DNA from: Variovorax beijingensis | GTDB lineage: Bacteria; Pseudomonadota; Gammaproteobacteria; Burkholderiales; Burkholderiaceae_C | Direction of reading: 5' to 3' | Assembly (NCBI RefSeq): GCF_003951285.1 | Contig: NZ_RXFQ01000020.1 | Location: 55,375 to 119,374, forward strand | DNA: 64,000 nt | Shown here: positions 8,504-17,749 of the stretch, one piece after another | Position numbering within the stretch: position 1 is the first letter of the stretch | Layout of the letters: every line of letters begins with the position of its first letter | The notes under the pieces: model-generated | Told to the model about the DNA's origin: nothing | The model's input: the letters and a program-made list of their open reading frames with translations, nothing else | Databases searched by the model: none | Position numbers and translations under genes: made by a program

Positions 8504-8535
8504 GCCGGGTCTCGCCCCGGCGGGCGAGACCCGGC
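8504..8535. repeat. Perfect 13-bp inverted repeat without T-run
   Basis: Arms 8504-8516 and 8523-8535 are perfectly complementary around a 6-base loop. The element sits between the ohrR promoter and the 3' end of the ABC permease gene. The only nearby homopolymer (A at 8546-8552) reads as T on the minus strand before, not after, the stem, so it is not a textbook intrinsic terminator; it may protect the permease mRNA 3' end or insulate the ohrR promoter. Confidence 0.6.
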
Positions 8536-8554
8536 CCCCGTCCTCAAAAAAACA

Positions 8555-9397
8555 TCACCCCCGAAACCTCTTCCGAGTCAAAGCCAACGCCACCCAGAAA
8601 GCCGCAACCCCATAAACCACCAACACCCCCGCATGCACCCACCAGCCGGTCGGCCACTGATCCATGAACAGCGGCCGCACCAGCGCCACCGCATTGGTCA
8701 ACGGCAGCCAGGCCGCCACGGCCCTCACGGCGGAAGGCAGCTGTTCCAGCGGAAAGAACACGCCGCTCAGGAACATCATCGGCGTCATGAACAGCGTGAA
8801 GTAGTAGGTGAAGAAGTCGTAGCTCTTGGCAAGCGCATTGAAGATCAGCGCAATCGACGAGAAGGTGATCCCCGCGCCGATCAGCACCATCCACGCGACG
8901 ATCAGCTTGGGGCTGTGGCTGATGCCCAGCCCGAGCATCACGAACAAAATCGCGGTCACGGTGAAGATCGACTTGAACGCCGCCCACAGCATCTCGGCCA
9001 GCACGATGTCGTCCAGGCCCACGGGTGCGTTCATGATGCCGTCCCAGGTCTTCTGCACCTGCATGCGGGAGAACGCCGAATACAGCGCCTCGAAGCTCGC
9101 AGCGTTCATCGCGCTCATGCAGATCGAGCCGCTCGCGAGGAACAGGATGTAGGGCACCTTCACGCCGTCCACCGCCACCTGTCCCACCAGCGCACCCATG
9201 CCGTAGCCGAAGGCCACGAGCCAGATCAGCGGCTCGGCGATGTTGCCGATCAGGCTCGGTATCGCGAGCTTGCGCCACACCAGCAGGTTGCGCAGGAACA
9301 CGGGCCACCAGCGCAGCGAGAGCTCGGGCGCGCGCCACACGGAACGGGCCGGCGGCGATGCCGCGGCAGAAGAAGAGCTTGCAGTCGTCGTGTTCAT
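8555..9397 (-). CDS. ABC-2 type transporter permease, NodJ-like
   Basis: A 280-residue integral membrane protein with six predicted hydrophobic segments in the ABC-2 permease pattern. It closely follows NodJ-type proteins: LAIPSLIGNIAEPLIWLVAF near residue 45, FEALYSAFSRM, and the conserved FLSGVFFPLEQLP loop near 215. It begins 12 bp after the ATPase gene stop on the same strand, forming an ATPase-permease exporter. Rhizobial NodIJ exports lipochitooligosaccharide, but free-living betaproteobacteria carry homologues with other or unknown cargo, and no nod biosynthesis genes are present here, so I do not assign a nodulation role. Confidence 0.88.
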   Translation of the reverse strand: MNTTTASSSSAAASPPARSVWRAPELSLRWWPVFLRNLLVWRKLAIPSLIGNIAEPLIWLVAFGYGMGALVGQVAVDGVKVPYILFLASGSICMSAMNAASFEALYSAFSRMQVQKTWDGIMNAPVGLDDIVLAEMLWAAFKSIFTVTAILFVMLGLGISHSPKLIVAWMVLIGAGITFSSIALIFNALAKSYDFFTYYFTLFMTPMMFLSGVFFPLEQLPSAVRAVAAWLPLTNAVALVRPLFMDQWPTGWWVHAGVLVVYGVAAFWVALALTRKRFRG

Positions 9398-9409
9398 GAT
9401 TGTCGTGGC

Positions 9410-10399
<990 letters not shown>

Positions 10400-10455
10400 C
10401 GCTTCAACCGATGGACAAGCCGCACGAGTTCGGAGCCACTGCTGCCGCGGCCGGC

Positions 10456-11346
10456 CTACATGCGCAGGCCGCTGAACTCCGTCTTCATCCAGTCGATGAA
10501 GGCGCGCGTGCGGGCCGGCAGCAGCCGTGCGTTCGGGTAGATCACGCTCACCGGGCGCGGCGGCGGCTCGAAGTCTTCGAGCACCAGCTTCAACCGGCCC
10601 TGCGCCACATGCGGCAGCACCTGGTAGGAGAAGAAGGTGCCGAAGCCCATGCCCGCGGCGCAGGCCTCGATGGCCGGGGCGAGGTGGTTGAATTCGAGCC
10701 GGCAGCTGGGCGTCACGCTGATGGTCTTGCCGCGTTCGTGGAACACCCACTGCGGCGGCGCGTCGACACGGCCGCGCACGCAGGGGGCGCCTTGGAGGTC
10801 GCGCGGATGGCGCGGCGTGCCGTGGCGCGCGAGGTACCCGGGGCTCACCGCCACCACGCGCCGGATGGTGCCGAGCGTCTGCGCCACGAGCGACGAATCC
10901 GCGAGCGGGCTGATGCGGATGCCCACGTCGATGCCTTCCTCCAGCAGGTTCACCGTGCGGTCGTGCAGCAGCACGGTGCAGCGCACCTTGTCGTGGCGCT
11001 GCATGAAGCGCGTGATGGCGGGCGCCACGTACATGTGGCCGAACAGCACCGGCGCGGTGATGGTGAGCTGGCCCGCGGGCTCGCGCGCCTCGGCCTTGAG
11101 CGCGAGGTCGGCGGCATCGGCCGCCAGCAGCACCTCGCGCGCGCTCGGCAGGTAGTGGCGGCCTTCCTCGGTGAGCGAGAGCCGGCGCGTGGTGCGGTGG
11201 AACAGGCGCACGCCCAGGTGCGCCTCGAGCGCGGCGAGCGCGCGCACCACCGCGGGCAGCGAGTTGCCGAGCGCCTCGGCGGCGCGGGTCAGGCTGCCCT
11301 GGTCGGCAATCTGCACGAAGGTCTGCATGGCCTTGAAGCGATCCAT
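10456..11346 (-). CDS. LysR family transcriptional regulator (CrgA-like)
   Basis: A 296-residue LysR-type regulator of the CrgA-like group: the N-terminal helix-turn-helix is MDRFKAMQTFVQIADQGSLT with LFHRTTRRLSLTEEG, followed by GQLTITAPVLFGHMYVAP, and FNHLAPAIEACAAGMGFG in the effector domain. The ATG at 11346 gives the usual start and is preferred to the frame extension at 11394. It is divergent from a GST gene across 123 bp containing a tandem decamer repeat, and it lies upstream of the NodIJ-like exporter on the same strand. It may control either; divergence makes the GST the more likely target. Confidence 0.9.
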   Translation of the reverse strand: MDRFKAMQTFVQIADQGSLTRAAEALGNSLPAVVRALAALEAHLGVRLFHRTTRRLSLTEEGRHYLPSAREVLLAADAADLALKAEAREPAGQLTITAPVLFGHMYVAPAITRFMQRHDKVRCTVLLHDRTVNLLEEGIDVGIRISPLADSSLVAQTLGTIRRVVAVSPGYLARHGTPRHPRDLQGAPCVRGRVDAPPQWVFHERGKTISVTPSCRLEFNHLAPAIEACAAGMGFGTFFSYQVLPHVAQGRLKLVLEDFEPPPRPVSVIYPNARLLPARTRAFIDWMKTEFSGLRM

Positions 11347-11351
11347 GGCCT

Positions 11352-11371
11352 GATTAAACCGGATTAAACCG
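11352..11371. promoter_or_regulatory. Tandem decamer repeat between LysR and GST genes
   Basis: The decamer GATTAAACCG occurs twice head to tail (11352-11361 and 11362-11371), an exact one-helical-turn spacing, 5 bp upstream of the LysR start codon. A direct repeat in helical phase is a plausible regulator-binding site; protein binding is inferred. Confidence 0.45.
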
Positions 11372-11469
11372 AATAACGCAGCAGTCAAATGCAAGAATGG
11401 CTATTCCTTCATTCAGCGCAAGAGAGAAGAATCCGGATCACGCCCACTCCACATTCCAGAGGACCTCCC

Positions 11470-12120
11470 GTGAACGCCATCGCTTCCCCTCCCGCCCAAC
11501 CCATCAAGCTCTACGGCAGCGCCATCTCGGGCCACGTGCACCGGGTGCGGCTGTTCCTCTCGATGCTCGGCCTGCCTTTCGAAGTGATCGAGCTCGACCT
11601 GAAGCAGCGCGCCCACCGCACGCCCGAGTTCCTGGCGCGCAACCCCTTCGGCCAGGTGCCGGTGATCGAGGATGGCGAAACCACGCTGGCCGATTCCAAC
11701 GCGATCCTGGTCTACCTCAACGAGCGCTATTCGGCCGATCCGGCGCGCTGGATGCCGCGCGACCCGGTGGGCGCGGCGCGCGTGCAGCGCTGGTTCTCGG
11801 TGGCCGCCGGGCCGCTCGCCTACGGGCCGGCCGCCGCGCGCGTCATGGCGCTGTTCGGCCTGGCCGCCGATCCCACCGAGACGGTGACGCGCTCGCATGC
11901 GCTGCTTGCGGTGATGGAGATCCACCTCGGGCAGCAGCCCTTCCTGGCCGGGCCCGCGGCCACGCTGGCCGACATCGCGAACTACGCCTACGTGGCGCAT
12001 GCGCCCGAAGGCCGCGTGTCGCTCGACGCCTACCCGCAGGTGCGCGCCTGGCTCGCGCGCGTGGAGGCCCTGCCCGGCTTCGTGCCGATGGTGCGCACGC
12101 CGGTCGGACTGGCATCATGA
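11470..12120 (+). CDS. Glutathione S-transferase
   Basis: A 216-residue cytosolic glutathione S-transferase. The N-terminal thioredoxin fold spans residues 1-85, with KLYGSAISGHVHRVRLFLSM, the cis-proline motif NPFGQVPVIEDGE and the glutathione-contact DSNAILVYL. The all-helical C-terminal domain has the conserved TLADIANYAYVAHAPEG N-capping segment. The start is the GTG at 11470, with AGGA six bases upstream. The closing ATGA at 12117-12120 overlaps the start of the next gene, so the two are translationally coupled. The divergent LysR gene is a likely regulator. The electrophile it conjugates is not evident. Confidence 0.92.
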   Translation: MNAIASPPAQPIKLYGSAISGHVHRVRLFLSMLGLPFEVIELDLKQRAHRTPEFLARNPFGQVPVIEDGETTLADSNAILVYLNERYSADPARWMPRDPVGAARVQRWFSVAAGPLAYGPAAARVMALFGLAADPTETVTRSHALLAVMEIHLGQQPFLAGPAATLADIANYAYVAHAPEGRVSLDAYPQVRAWLARVEALPGFVPMVRTPVGLAS

Positions 12121-13073
12121 TTGCCGAACCGTTCCACGCCGGCGAGCGCGCGCTGCAGGTACAGACGGGCTGGCGCGACCGCATGGAGGCCATGGGCCCG
12201 CGCGTGATCCGCGACTACATGCCTGACCAGCACCGCGAATTCTTCGCGCAGCTGCCGTTCCTCGTGGTCGGCAGCCTCGATGCCGACCTGCAGCCCTGGG
12301 CCAGCGTGCTCGCGGCGCCCGCGGGCTTCGCGCATTCGCCCGATGCCACGCACCTGCGCGTCGATGCGCTGCCAGCCGGTGGCGATCCGCTGGCCGGGCA
12401 GCTCGCGCAGGGCGCCACGCTCGGCCTGCTGGGCATCGAGCCGCACACGCGGCGGCGCAACCGCATGAACGGCACGGTCGAGTCGCTCGATGCGGGCGGC
12501 TTCATGGTCGCGGTGCAGCAGAGCTTCGGCAACTGCCCGCGCTACATCCAGGCGCGCGAGCCGGAACTGGTGGCCGCACGCGACGGCAGCGCGCCCGCGC
12601 AGCGGCTCGACACGCTCGACCTCGACGCACAGCGCCTCATCGGCAGCGCCGACACGCTGTTCATCGCCACCGCGTACCCGGGCGATGCGGCCGATGCGCG
12701 CTCGCACGGTGTCGACGTGTCGCACCGCGGCGGCCGGCCCGGCTTCGTTCGCGTTGATGCGGGCGGCGTGCTCACGGTGCCCGACTTCAACGGCAACCGT
12801 TTCTTCAACACGCTGGGCAACCTGGTGGCCCATCCGCGTGCGGGCCTGCTGTTCATCGATTACGACAACGGCGATCTCCTGCACGTGGCGGCCACCGCGG
12901 AACTGGTGCTGGACGGCCCCGAGATCGCCGAGTTCGAAGGCGCCGAGCGGCTGCTGCGGCTGCATGTGGAGCACGCACTGCGCCGGCCCGCCGCCCTGCC
13001 GCTGCGCTGGGGCGACGCGGCGCTGTCGCCGCACCTCGAAGGCACCGGGCGCTGGGCTGCGGCGCGCGCCTGA
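12117..13073 (+). CDS. Pyridoxamine 5'-phosphate oxidase-related flavin-binding protein
   Basis: A 318-residue protein with features of the FMN-binding split-barrel family related to pyridoxamine 5'-phosphate oxidase. It shows FFAQLPFLVVGSLDADLQPWASVL near residue 43 and a repeat of that barrel pattern later (GFVRVDAGGVLTVPDFNGNRFFNTLGNLVAHPRAGLLFIDY). Proteins of this size often end in, or are fused to, ferredoxin domains; none is seen here, as there is no CxxxxCxxC pattern. The ATG at 12117 sits in an ATGA overlap with the GST stop. Coupling to GST suggests a shared detoxification or redox role. The reaction is unknown. Confidence 0.72.
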   Translation: MIAEPFHAGERALQVQTGWRDRMEAMGPRVIRDYMPDQHREFFAQLPFLVVGSLDADLQPWASVLAAPAGFAHSPDATHLRVDALPAGGDPLAGQLAQGATLGLLGIEPHTRRRNRMNGTVESLDAGGFMVAVQQSFGNCPRYIQAREPELVAARDGSAPAQRLDTLDLDAQRLIGSADTLFIATAYPGDAADARSHGVDVSHRGGRPGFVRVDAGGVLTVPDFNGNRFFNTLGNLVAHPRAGLLFIDYDNGDLLHVAATAELVLDGPEIAEFEGAERLLRLHVEHALRRPAALPLRWGDAALSPHLEGTGRWAAARA

Positions 13074-13090
13074 GCGGCCTTCGCGCTCCG

Positions 13091-14269
13091 TCAATGAAAG
13101 ACGGGAATGCGCGCGGCGACCGAAGGCCGGTAGTGCCAGCCGCGTTCTTGCATCGCCGCCAGATCGGGTGTGCGATACAGCACGGCCTCCAGCCCCGCGG
13201 CGGCCAGCGTGCAGGCCAGCGCCTGGCCCGGGCAGGCATGCATGCCGTGGCCGAACCCCAGCATGCGGCGCCGCGGGCGTACGAGGTTGAAGCGCTCGGG
13301 CTCCGGGTTGAGCGCCGGATCGCGGTTGGCCGCGGCCAGCACCAGCAGCACTGCGTCGCCTGCCGCCAGCGGCGTGCCCGCCATGGTGACGGACTCGGCC
13401 ACGAAGCGCCGCGTGTTGTGCACCGAGGGGTCGTGCCGTGCCGTCTCTTCCACGATCGCCTGCAGCCCGCCCTGGGTCTGCGCGGCCTGCTGCAGCGACG
13501 GCTCGCGCATCACCGCGATCAGGCTGTTGCCCAGCAGGCCGGCCGTCGCATCGCAGGTCTGCGAGAGCAGGCCGACGAGGTTCGCGAGCAGCGCGCGCGC
13601 GAGCGGCGGGCTCGCGGCGCTCTCGGCGAGCACGGCCGCGAGCAGTGTTCCGTCGCGTGGCGCTGCGCCCGCGGCCAGCGCCTCGAAGCGCGTCATGAGT
13701 TCGCCCGCGGCGGCGCTGGCGCCTTGCAGCTGCTGCGCCGTGGACAGCGGCGACAGGCAGGCGACGAAGTCGCGCATCCATCGGTCCACCTGCGGCAGCG
13801 CCTCATCGTCAAAGCCCAGCAGGTGCGCGACGGCTCGCACCGGCATGGAGAACAGCGCATCCGACACAGGCTGCGCCGGCACGCCATGCGCCACCCGCAA
13901 GGCCGCCGTGCGTACCGCGCCCAGGTCCAGTCCGGCCAGCGCACGCTGCAGCGCGGGCCGATGGGCCTGGTGCGCCGCGCCGTCGTTCATGCGCACGAGA
14001 TGGCCGAACACCTCGCCCGCCGCGCTGCCCGCAATGGCGCGCGGCACCGGTTCGGCCGCCGGCCGCACGCGCAGCGCGCCGTGCGCGAGCAGCAGCGATT
14101 CGATGACCTCCGCACGGCTTGCGACCCACAGGTGCAGCGCCTCGTTCCACGCGAGCGGCGGCCCCGCGCGCAGTTCGGCATAGAAGGGATACGGATCGGC
14201 ATGCGTGACGGCCGCGACGGGGTCGAGCGGCATGCCATCGAAGGAGGAAGGCGTCGGGCTTGTGTTCAT
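13091..14269 (-). CDS. Cytochrome P450
   Basis: A 392-residue soluble P450 monooxygenase. The heme loop is LGFGHGMHACPGQALA with the thiolate ligand Cys346; the ExxR pair of helix K is in EETARHDPSV; the PERF-like segment reads NPEPERFNLVRPRRR. The I-helix is unusual: SQTCDATAG replaces the usual (A/G)Gx(D/E)T(T/S), so the residue at the oxygen-activating Thr position is Ala with a Thr one place later. No ferredoxin or reductase is adjacent, so electrons must come from elsewhere. It faces an ArsR-type regulator across an 83-bp gap holding a perfect palindrome. The substrate is not predictable. Confidence 0.92.
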   Translation of the reverse strand: MNTSPTPSSFDGMPLDPVAAVTHADPYPFYAELRAGPPLAWNEALHLWVASRAEVIESLLLAHGALRVRPAAEPVPRAIAGSAAGEVFGHLVRMNDGAAHQAHRPALQRALAGLDLGAVRTAALRVAHGVPAQPVSDALFSMPVRAVAHLLGFDDEALPQVDRWMRDFVACLSPLSTAQQLQGASAAAGELMTRFEALAAGAAPRDGTLLAAVLAESAASPPLARALLANLVGLLSQTCDATAGLLGNSLIAVMREPSLQQAAQTQGGLQAIVEETARHDPSVHNTRRFVAESVTMAGTPLAAGDAVLLVLAAANRDPALNPEPERFNLVRPRRRMLGFGHGMHACPGQALACTLAAAGLEAVLYRTPDLAAMQERGWHYRPSVAARIPVFH

Positions 14270-14297
14270 GCCGCGCAGTGTGCAATTGCCGCCGCCG

Positions 14298-14325
14298 CCA
14301 CACTTCGGCCGCGAACGAAGTGTGG
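14298..14325. promoter_or_regulatory. Symmetric operator between P450 and ArsR-type genes
   Basis: Perfect 10-bp arms CCACACTTCG (14298-14307) and CGAAGTGTGG (14316-14325) flank 8 bases. The element lies almost exactly midway, 28 bp from the P450 start and 27 bp from the regulator start, the position expected for an operator that controls both promoters. Confidence 0.7.
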
Positions 14326-14352
14326 GATGCGGCGGCGTCTTAGGATCGGCGC

Positions 14353-15063
14353 ATGGACACGCGTTCTTCTTCCCCGGCTTCTTCCTCCAACGTCGACGTG
14401 CAGCTGGCCCGCCTGGCCGGCGCCATCGCCGAGCCCGCGCGCGCGCGCATGCTGAGCTGCCTGATGGACGGCCACGCGCGCACCGCGACCGAGCTGGCCA
14501 CCGTGGCCGAGGTGGCCGCCTCCACCGCAAGCGCGCACCTCGCGCGCCTCAGGCAAGAGCGGCTGGTCGAGCTGCTCGTGCAGGGCAAGCACCGCTACTT
14601 CCGGCTGGCGGGGGACAACGTGGCGGCCGCGCTCGAAAGCCTGATGGTGGTGGCCGGCGCGCCGCGCGCCGCGCAGTTCAAGCCCAGCACGCCGAGCCGC
14701 CTGCGCGCCGCGCGCACCTGCTACGACCACATGGCCGGCACGGCCGGCGTCGCGCTGCACGACCGGCTGCATGCGCAGGGCTGGCTCAGCGGCCTGCAGA
14801 GCGGTTCGTACGAACTCACGCCCGAAGGCGCCATCGCGCTGGAGAGCCTGGGCGTGGAGGTGGACGCGGTGCGCCGCTCGCGCCGGCGCTTTGCCTGCGC
14901 CTGCCTCGACTGGAGCGAGCGCCGCCCGCACCTGGGCGGCGCGCTCGGCGCGGCCTGGCTCCAGCTGTCGCTGCGCCGCGGCTGGGTGCGCCAGGAGCTC
15001 GACGGCCGCGCGCTGGCGCTCACGCCGAAGGCGCAGCGCGAGATGCCCGAGCTCTTTGCCTGA
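14353..15063 (+). CDS. ArsR-type winged-helix regulator
   Basis: A 236-residue regulator. Residues 15-90 are an ArsR-like winged helix (LAGAIAEPARARMLSCLMDG, then ELATVAEVAASTASAHLARLRQERLVEL, wing GKHRYFRLA). The C-terminal 140 residues form an added domain with two cysteines in FACACLDWSERRPHLGGALG; such a CxC followed by DWSER/RPHL is common in this longer ArsR subgroup, but whether it binds metal or a small molecule is not known. It is divergent from the P450 gene with a perfect palindrome between them, so it most likely represses that gene and itself. Confidence 0.88.
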   Translation: MDTRSSSPASSSNVDVQLARLAGAIAEPARARMLSCLMDGHARTATELATVAEVAASTASAHLARLRQERLVELLVQGKHRYFRLAGDNVAAALESLMVVAGAPRAAQFKPSTPSRLRAARTCYDHMAGTAGVALHDRLHAQGWLSGLQSGSYELTPEGAIALESLGVEVDAVRRSRRRFACACLDWSERRPHLGGALGAAWLQLSLRRGWVRQELDGRALALTPKAQREMPELFA

Positions 15064-15072
15064 AGCGCGCGC

Positions 15073-16083
15073 TCAGGCCTTTAGCTTGAGCAGGTAGATC
15101 ATCGGCCCGGCCATCGCCAGGTCGAGCTCGAGGAAGCTCTCGAAATCCTTGCCCGCCATCCAGTACGCATCCCAGTTGTTGCGCTTGATGGTCTTCTGCC
15201 ACACGTCGGCCATGGTGGCGCGGTGCACGGCCTCGAGCAGCACGGCCCGGCGCTCCGCCGTCACCTTCTTGCCGGTGAGCACGCCGCGCCAGTTGGCCAG
15301 GTCGGCGTCCACGCCCTGCTCGCGCACCGACGGAATGCCCAGGAACGGCCGCTTCGACGACACGCCGATGGCGCGCAGCGTGCCGTTGGAAAGGCCCGCG
15401 CTGAATTCGCTGAAACCCGAGATCCCCGCCACGGCCTTGCCGGTGGCAAGCGCTTCCACCACCTGCGCGCCGCCCGGGTACGGCTGGTAGACCAGGCCCG
15501 CGGTGTTGCCGGCCACGCGGGCCAGCATGCCGGCGTACATGTGGTCCACGCCGCCGGCCGAGCCGCCGGCGATGACGGTCCTGGCCGCATCGGCGCGCAG
15601 CTGCGCGATCAGGTCCTTGGGCGTCTTGATGGGCGAATCGGCCTTCACGGCCACCACCTCGTAGTCGCTGGTGAGGCGCGCGACCGGCGCCACCTGGGCC
15701 ATGGTGACGGCCGGCTTCTGCAGCGCCACCGCGCCGACCATGACCATGCCGCTCATCAGCAGGGTGTCGGGGTCGGCATCGTATTTCTCGACGTACTTTG
15801 CGAGGCCGATGGTGCCGCCCTTGCCGCCGATGTTCTCGTAGACCACCTCGCCCGCCGCACCCGAGGCCAGCAGCGCCGCGCCGAGCGCGCGGCCGGTCTG
15901 GTCCCAGCCGCCGCCTTCGTTGGCCGGAATCACGATGCGCAGCTTCGACACGAGTTGCGGCTCGGCCGCGCCGGCCAGGCGGGGCCACAGCAGTGCAGGC
16001 CCGGCCCCGCCAGCGGCGGCCGCGCCCGCCATCCATGCATTGAAGTTGCGGCGAGAAAGCTTCCCGGGCGACGGACGAGGCAT
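15073..16083 (-). CDS. Bug/TctC family periplasmic receptor with Tat-like signal
   Basis: A 336-residue periplasmic receptor of the TctC type. The N-terminus carries a twin-arginine-like signal (LSRRNFNAWMAG, residues 9-20) ending near LAGAAEP, unlike the Sec-type signal of the first Bug protein in this window. The mature protein has IVIPANEGGGWDQTGRALG, NIGGKGGTIGLAKY and VIAGGSAGGVDHMYAG. The GGGWDQ form is typical of the citrate/tricarboxylate receptor branch. The start at 16083 is chosen because the longer frame adds only non-signal residues. No TctAB genes adjoin it. It lies downstream of amn on the same strand after a 99-bp gap with a palindrome, so separate control is likely. Confidence 0.86.
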   Translation of the reverse strand: MPRPSPGKLSRRNFNAWMAGAAAAGGAGPALLWPRLAGAAEPQLVSKLRIVIPANEGGGWDQTGRALGAALLASGAAGEVVYENIGGKGGTIGLAKYVEKYDADPDTLLMSGMVMVGAVALQKPAVTMAQVAPVARLTSDYEVVAVKADSPIKTPKDLIAQLRADAARTVIAGGSAGGVDHMYAGMLARVAGNTAGLVYQPYPGGAQVVEALATGKAVAGISGFSEFSAGLSNGTLRAIGVSSKRPFLGIPSVREQGVDADLANWRGVLTGKKVTAERRAVLLEAVHRATMADVWQKTIKRNNWDAYWMAGKDFESFLELDLAMAGPMIYLLKLKA

Positions 16084-16137
16084 TTTGTTTCCAGTTGTGA
16101 GAAAGGTTTCCGGATGATGTTCGCGAAATGCGTCGCC

Positions 16138-16159
16138 CACCTACCTTCAAGAGTAGGTG
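16138..16159. promoter_or_regulatory. Inverted repeat upstream of the second Bug receptor gene
   Basis: CACCTAC (16138-16144) and GTAGGTG (16153-16159) are perfect 7-bp arms around 8 bases, 54 bp upstream of the receptor start codon and 24 bp beyond the amn stop. It could be an operator; no T-run follows on the minus strand, which argues against a terminator. Confidence 0.4.
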
Positions 16160-16182
16160 AAAACCCTAGGTAAGCCCAACTG

Positions 16183-17700
16183 TTACTGGAAGGCGACCTC
16201 CGCGAAGCTGCGCAGCTTGCGGCTGTGCAGCCGGGTCGAACCCTGCTCGCGAAGAATGTCGATGGCCCGCATGCCGATGCGCAGGTGCTGCTCCACGCGC
16301 TCGCGGTAGAAGTGGTTGGCCATGCCCGGCAGCTTGATCTCGCCGTGCAGCGGTTTGTCGCTCACGCACAACAAAGTGCCGTAGGGCACGCGAAAGCGGA
16401 AGCCGTTGGCCGCGATGGTGGCGCTTTCCATGTCGAGCGCCACGGCCCGGCTCTGGCTGAAGCGGCGCTGCGGCTGGTTGCCCGGCAGCAGTTCCCAGTT
16501 GCGGTTGTCGGTGCTCGCCACCGTGCCGGTGCGCATGATCTTCTTGAGGTCGGGGCCGGTGTAGCGCGTGACGTCGGCCACCGCCTTTTCCAGCGCGAGC
16601 TGGATCTCCGAGAGCGCCGGAATCGGCACCCACAGCGGCAGTTCCTCGTCGAGCACGTGGTCCTCGCGCACATAGGCATGCGCCAGCACGTAGTCGCCGA
16701 GCTGCTGCGCGTTGCGCAGGCCCGCGCAGTGGCCCAGCATCATCCAGGCGTGCGGGCGAAGCACGGCGATGTGGTCGGTGATGGTCTTGGCATTGGCCGG
16801 GCCGACGCCGATGTTCACCATGCTGATGCCGCTGCAGTCCTCGCGCACCAGGTGGTAGGCCGGCATCTGCGGCAGGCGCGGCGGCGCCGTGCCCTGGCTG
16901 CCGTCGAGCAGGCCGCCGTAGTTGGTGCTGGCGCCCGCGGCCAGCCCGCGCCGGCGCGTGACCACGTTGCCGGGCTCGATGAAGGCGACGTACTCGCTCT
17001 TCTCGTCGGCCATGGCCTCGTGGCCCAGGCGCACGAACTCGTCGATGTAGAACTGGTAGTTGGTGAACAGCACGAAGTTCTGGAACCACTCGGGCGCGGT
17101 GCCGGTGTAGTGCCGCAGCCGGTGCAGCGAGTAGTCCACGCGCGCGGCCGTGAAGAGCGACAGCGGCTGCGCCTCGCCCGCCAGCGCCTCGTAGGTGCCG
17201 TTGGCAATGCCGTCGTCCATCACGCCCAGGTCGGGCAGGTCGAACACGTCGCGCATCAGCGCGCGGCGCTCCTCGCTCATCGTGCCTTCGATGTGGTCGT
17301 TCTCGGCAAAGGAGAAGTGGATGGGGATCGGCTGCGTGCTGGTGCCCACCTCGATCTCGACCTGGTGGTTCTCCAGCAGCAGGCGGAACTGGTCGAGGTA
17401 GTAGCGCGAGAACAGGTCGGGCCGCGTCAGCGTGGTCTCGTAGCGGCCCGGCCCGGCGACGAAGCCGTAGCTCAGGCCCGCGTTGGCCGGCGGCGTGTGG
17501 CGCGAGACGGTGTGCGTGTGCACCCGCACGAACGGGTAGCAGGCCCGCACCCGGCCCGGCAGCGCCTCCCCGGCCACGAAGCGCAGCATCGATTCGCGCA
17601 GATGCGCCAGGCCGCCCTGGTAGATGGACTTGACCTGTTCGAGTGCGGCGGCGGCGTCGTTGAAGCGGGCGGGAGCGACGAAAGTGGGCATGTAGGGCAT
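16183..17700 (-). CDS. amn: AMP nucleosidase
   Basis: A 505-residue AMP nucleosidase, hydrolysing AMP to adenine and ribose 5-phosphate. The N-terminal AMP-nucleosidase domain holds GLSYGFVAGPGRYETTLTRPDLF. The C-terminal phosphorylase-like domain holds ISMVNIGVGPANAKTITDHIAVLRPHAWMM (written here only as landmarks ISMVNIGVGPANAK and LRPHAWMMLGHCAGL) and the nucleoside-binding VALDMESATIAANGFR. The ATG at 17700 is used; upstream lies only an in-frame TTG at 17715 without a ribosome site, and an ATG at 17691 remains possible. Length is as in other bacteria. It follows a LOG-like gene by 49 bp on the same strand, a pairing of two nucleotide N-glycosidic functions. Confidence 0.94.
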   Translation of the reverse strand: MPYMPTFVAPARFNDAAAALEQVKSIYQGGLAHLRESMLRFVAGEALPGRVRACYPFVRVHTHTVSRHTPPANAGLSYGFVAGPGRYETTLTRPDLFSRYYLDQFRLLLENHQVEIEVGTSTQPIPIHFSFAENDHIEGTMSEERRALMRDVFDLPDLGVMDDGIANGTYEALAGEAQPLSLFTAARVDYSLHRLRHYTGTAPEWFQNFVLFTNYQFYIDEFVRLGHEAMADEKSEYVAFIEPGNVVTRRRGLAAGASTNYGGLLDGSQGTAPPRLPQMPAYHLVREDCSGISMVNIGVGPANAKTITDHIAVLRPHAWMMLGHCAGLRNAQQLGDYVLAHAYVREDHVLDEELPLWVPIPALSEIQLALEKAVADVTRYTGPDLKKIMRTGTVASTDNRNWELLPGNQPQRRFSQSRAVALDMESATIAANGFRFRVPYGTLLCVSDKPLHGEIKLPGMANHFYRERVEQHLRIGMRAIDILREQGSTRLHSRKLRSFAEVAFQ

Positions 17701-17749
17701 GACGGCATTGTGCAATGCGGCCGCGCCGTCCGCCGCTCCCGGGGCGGCG

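Noticed and set aside
8504..8535. Hairpin as rho-independent terminator of the NodJ-like gene
   Set aside because: No T-run follows the stem on either strand, so I list it as an inverted repeat only.
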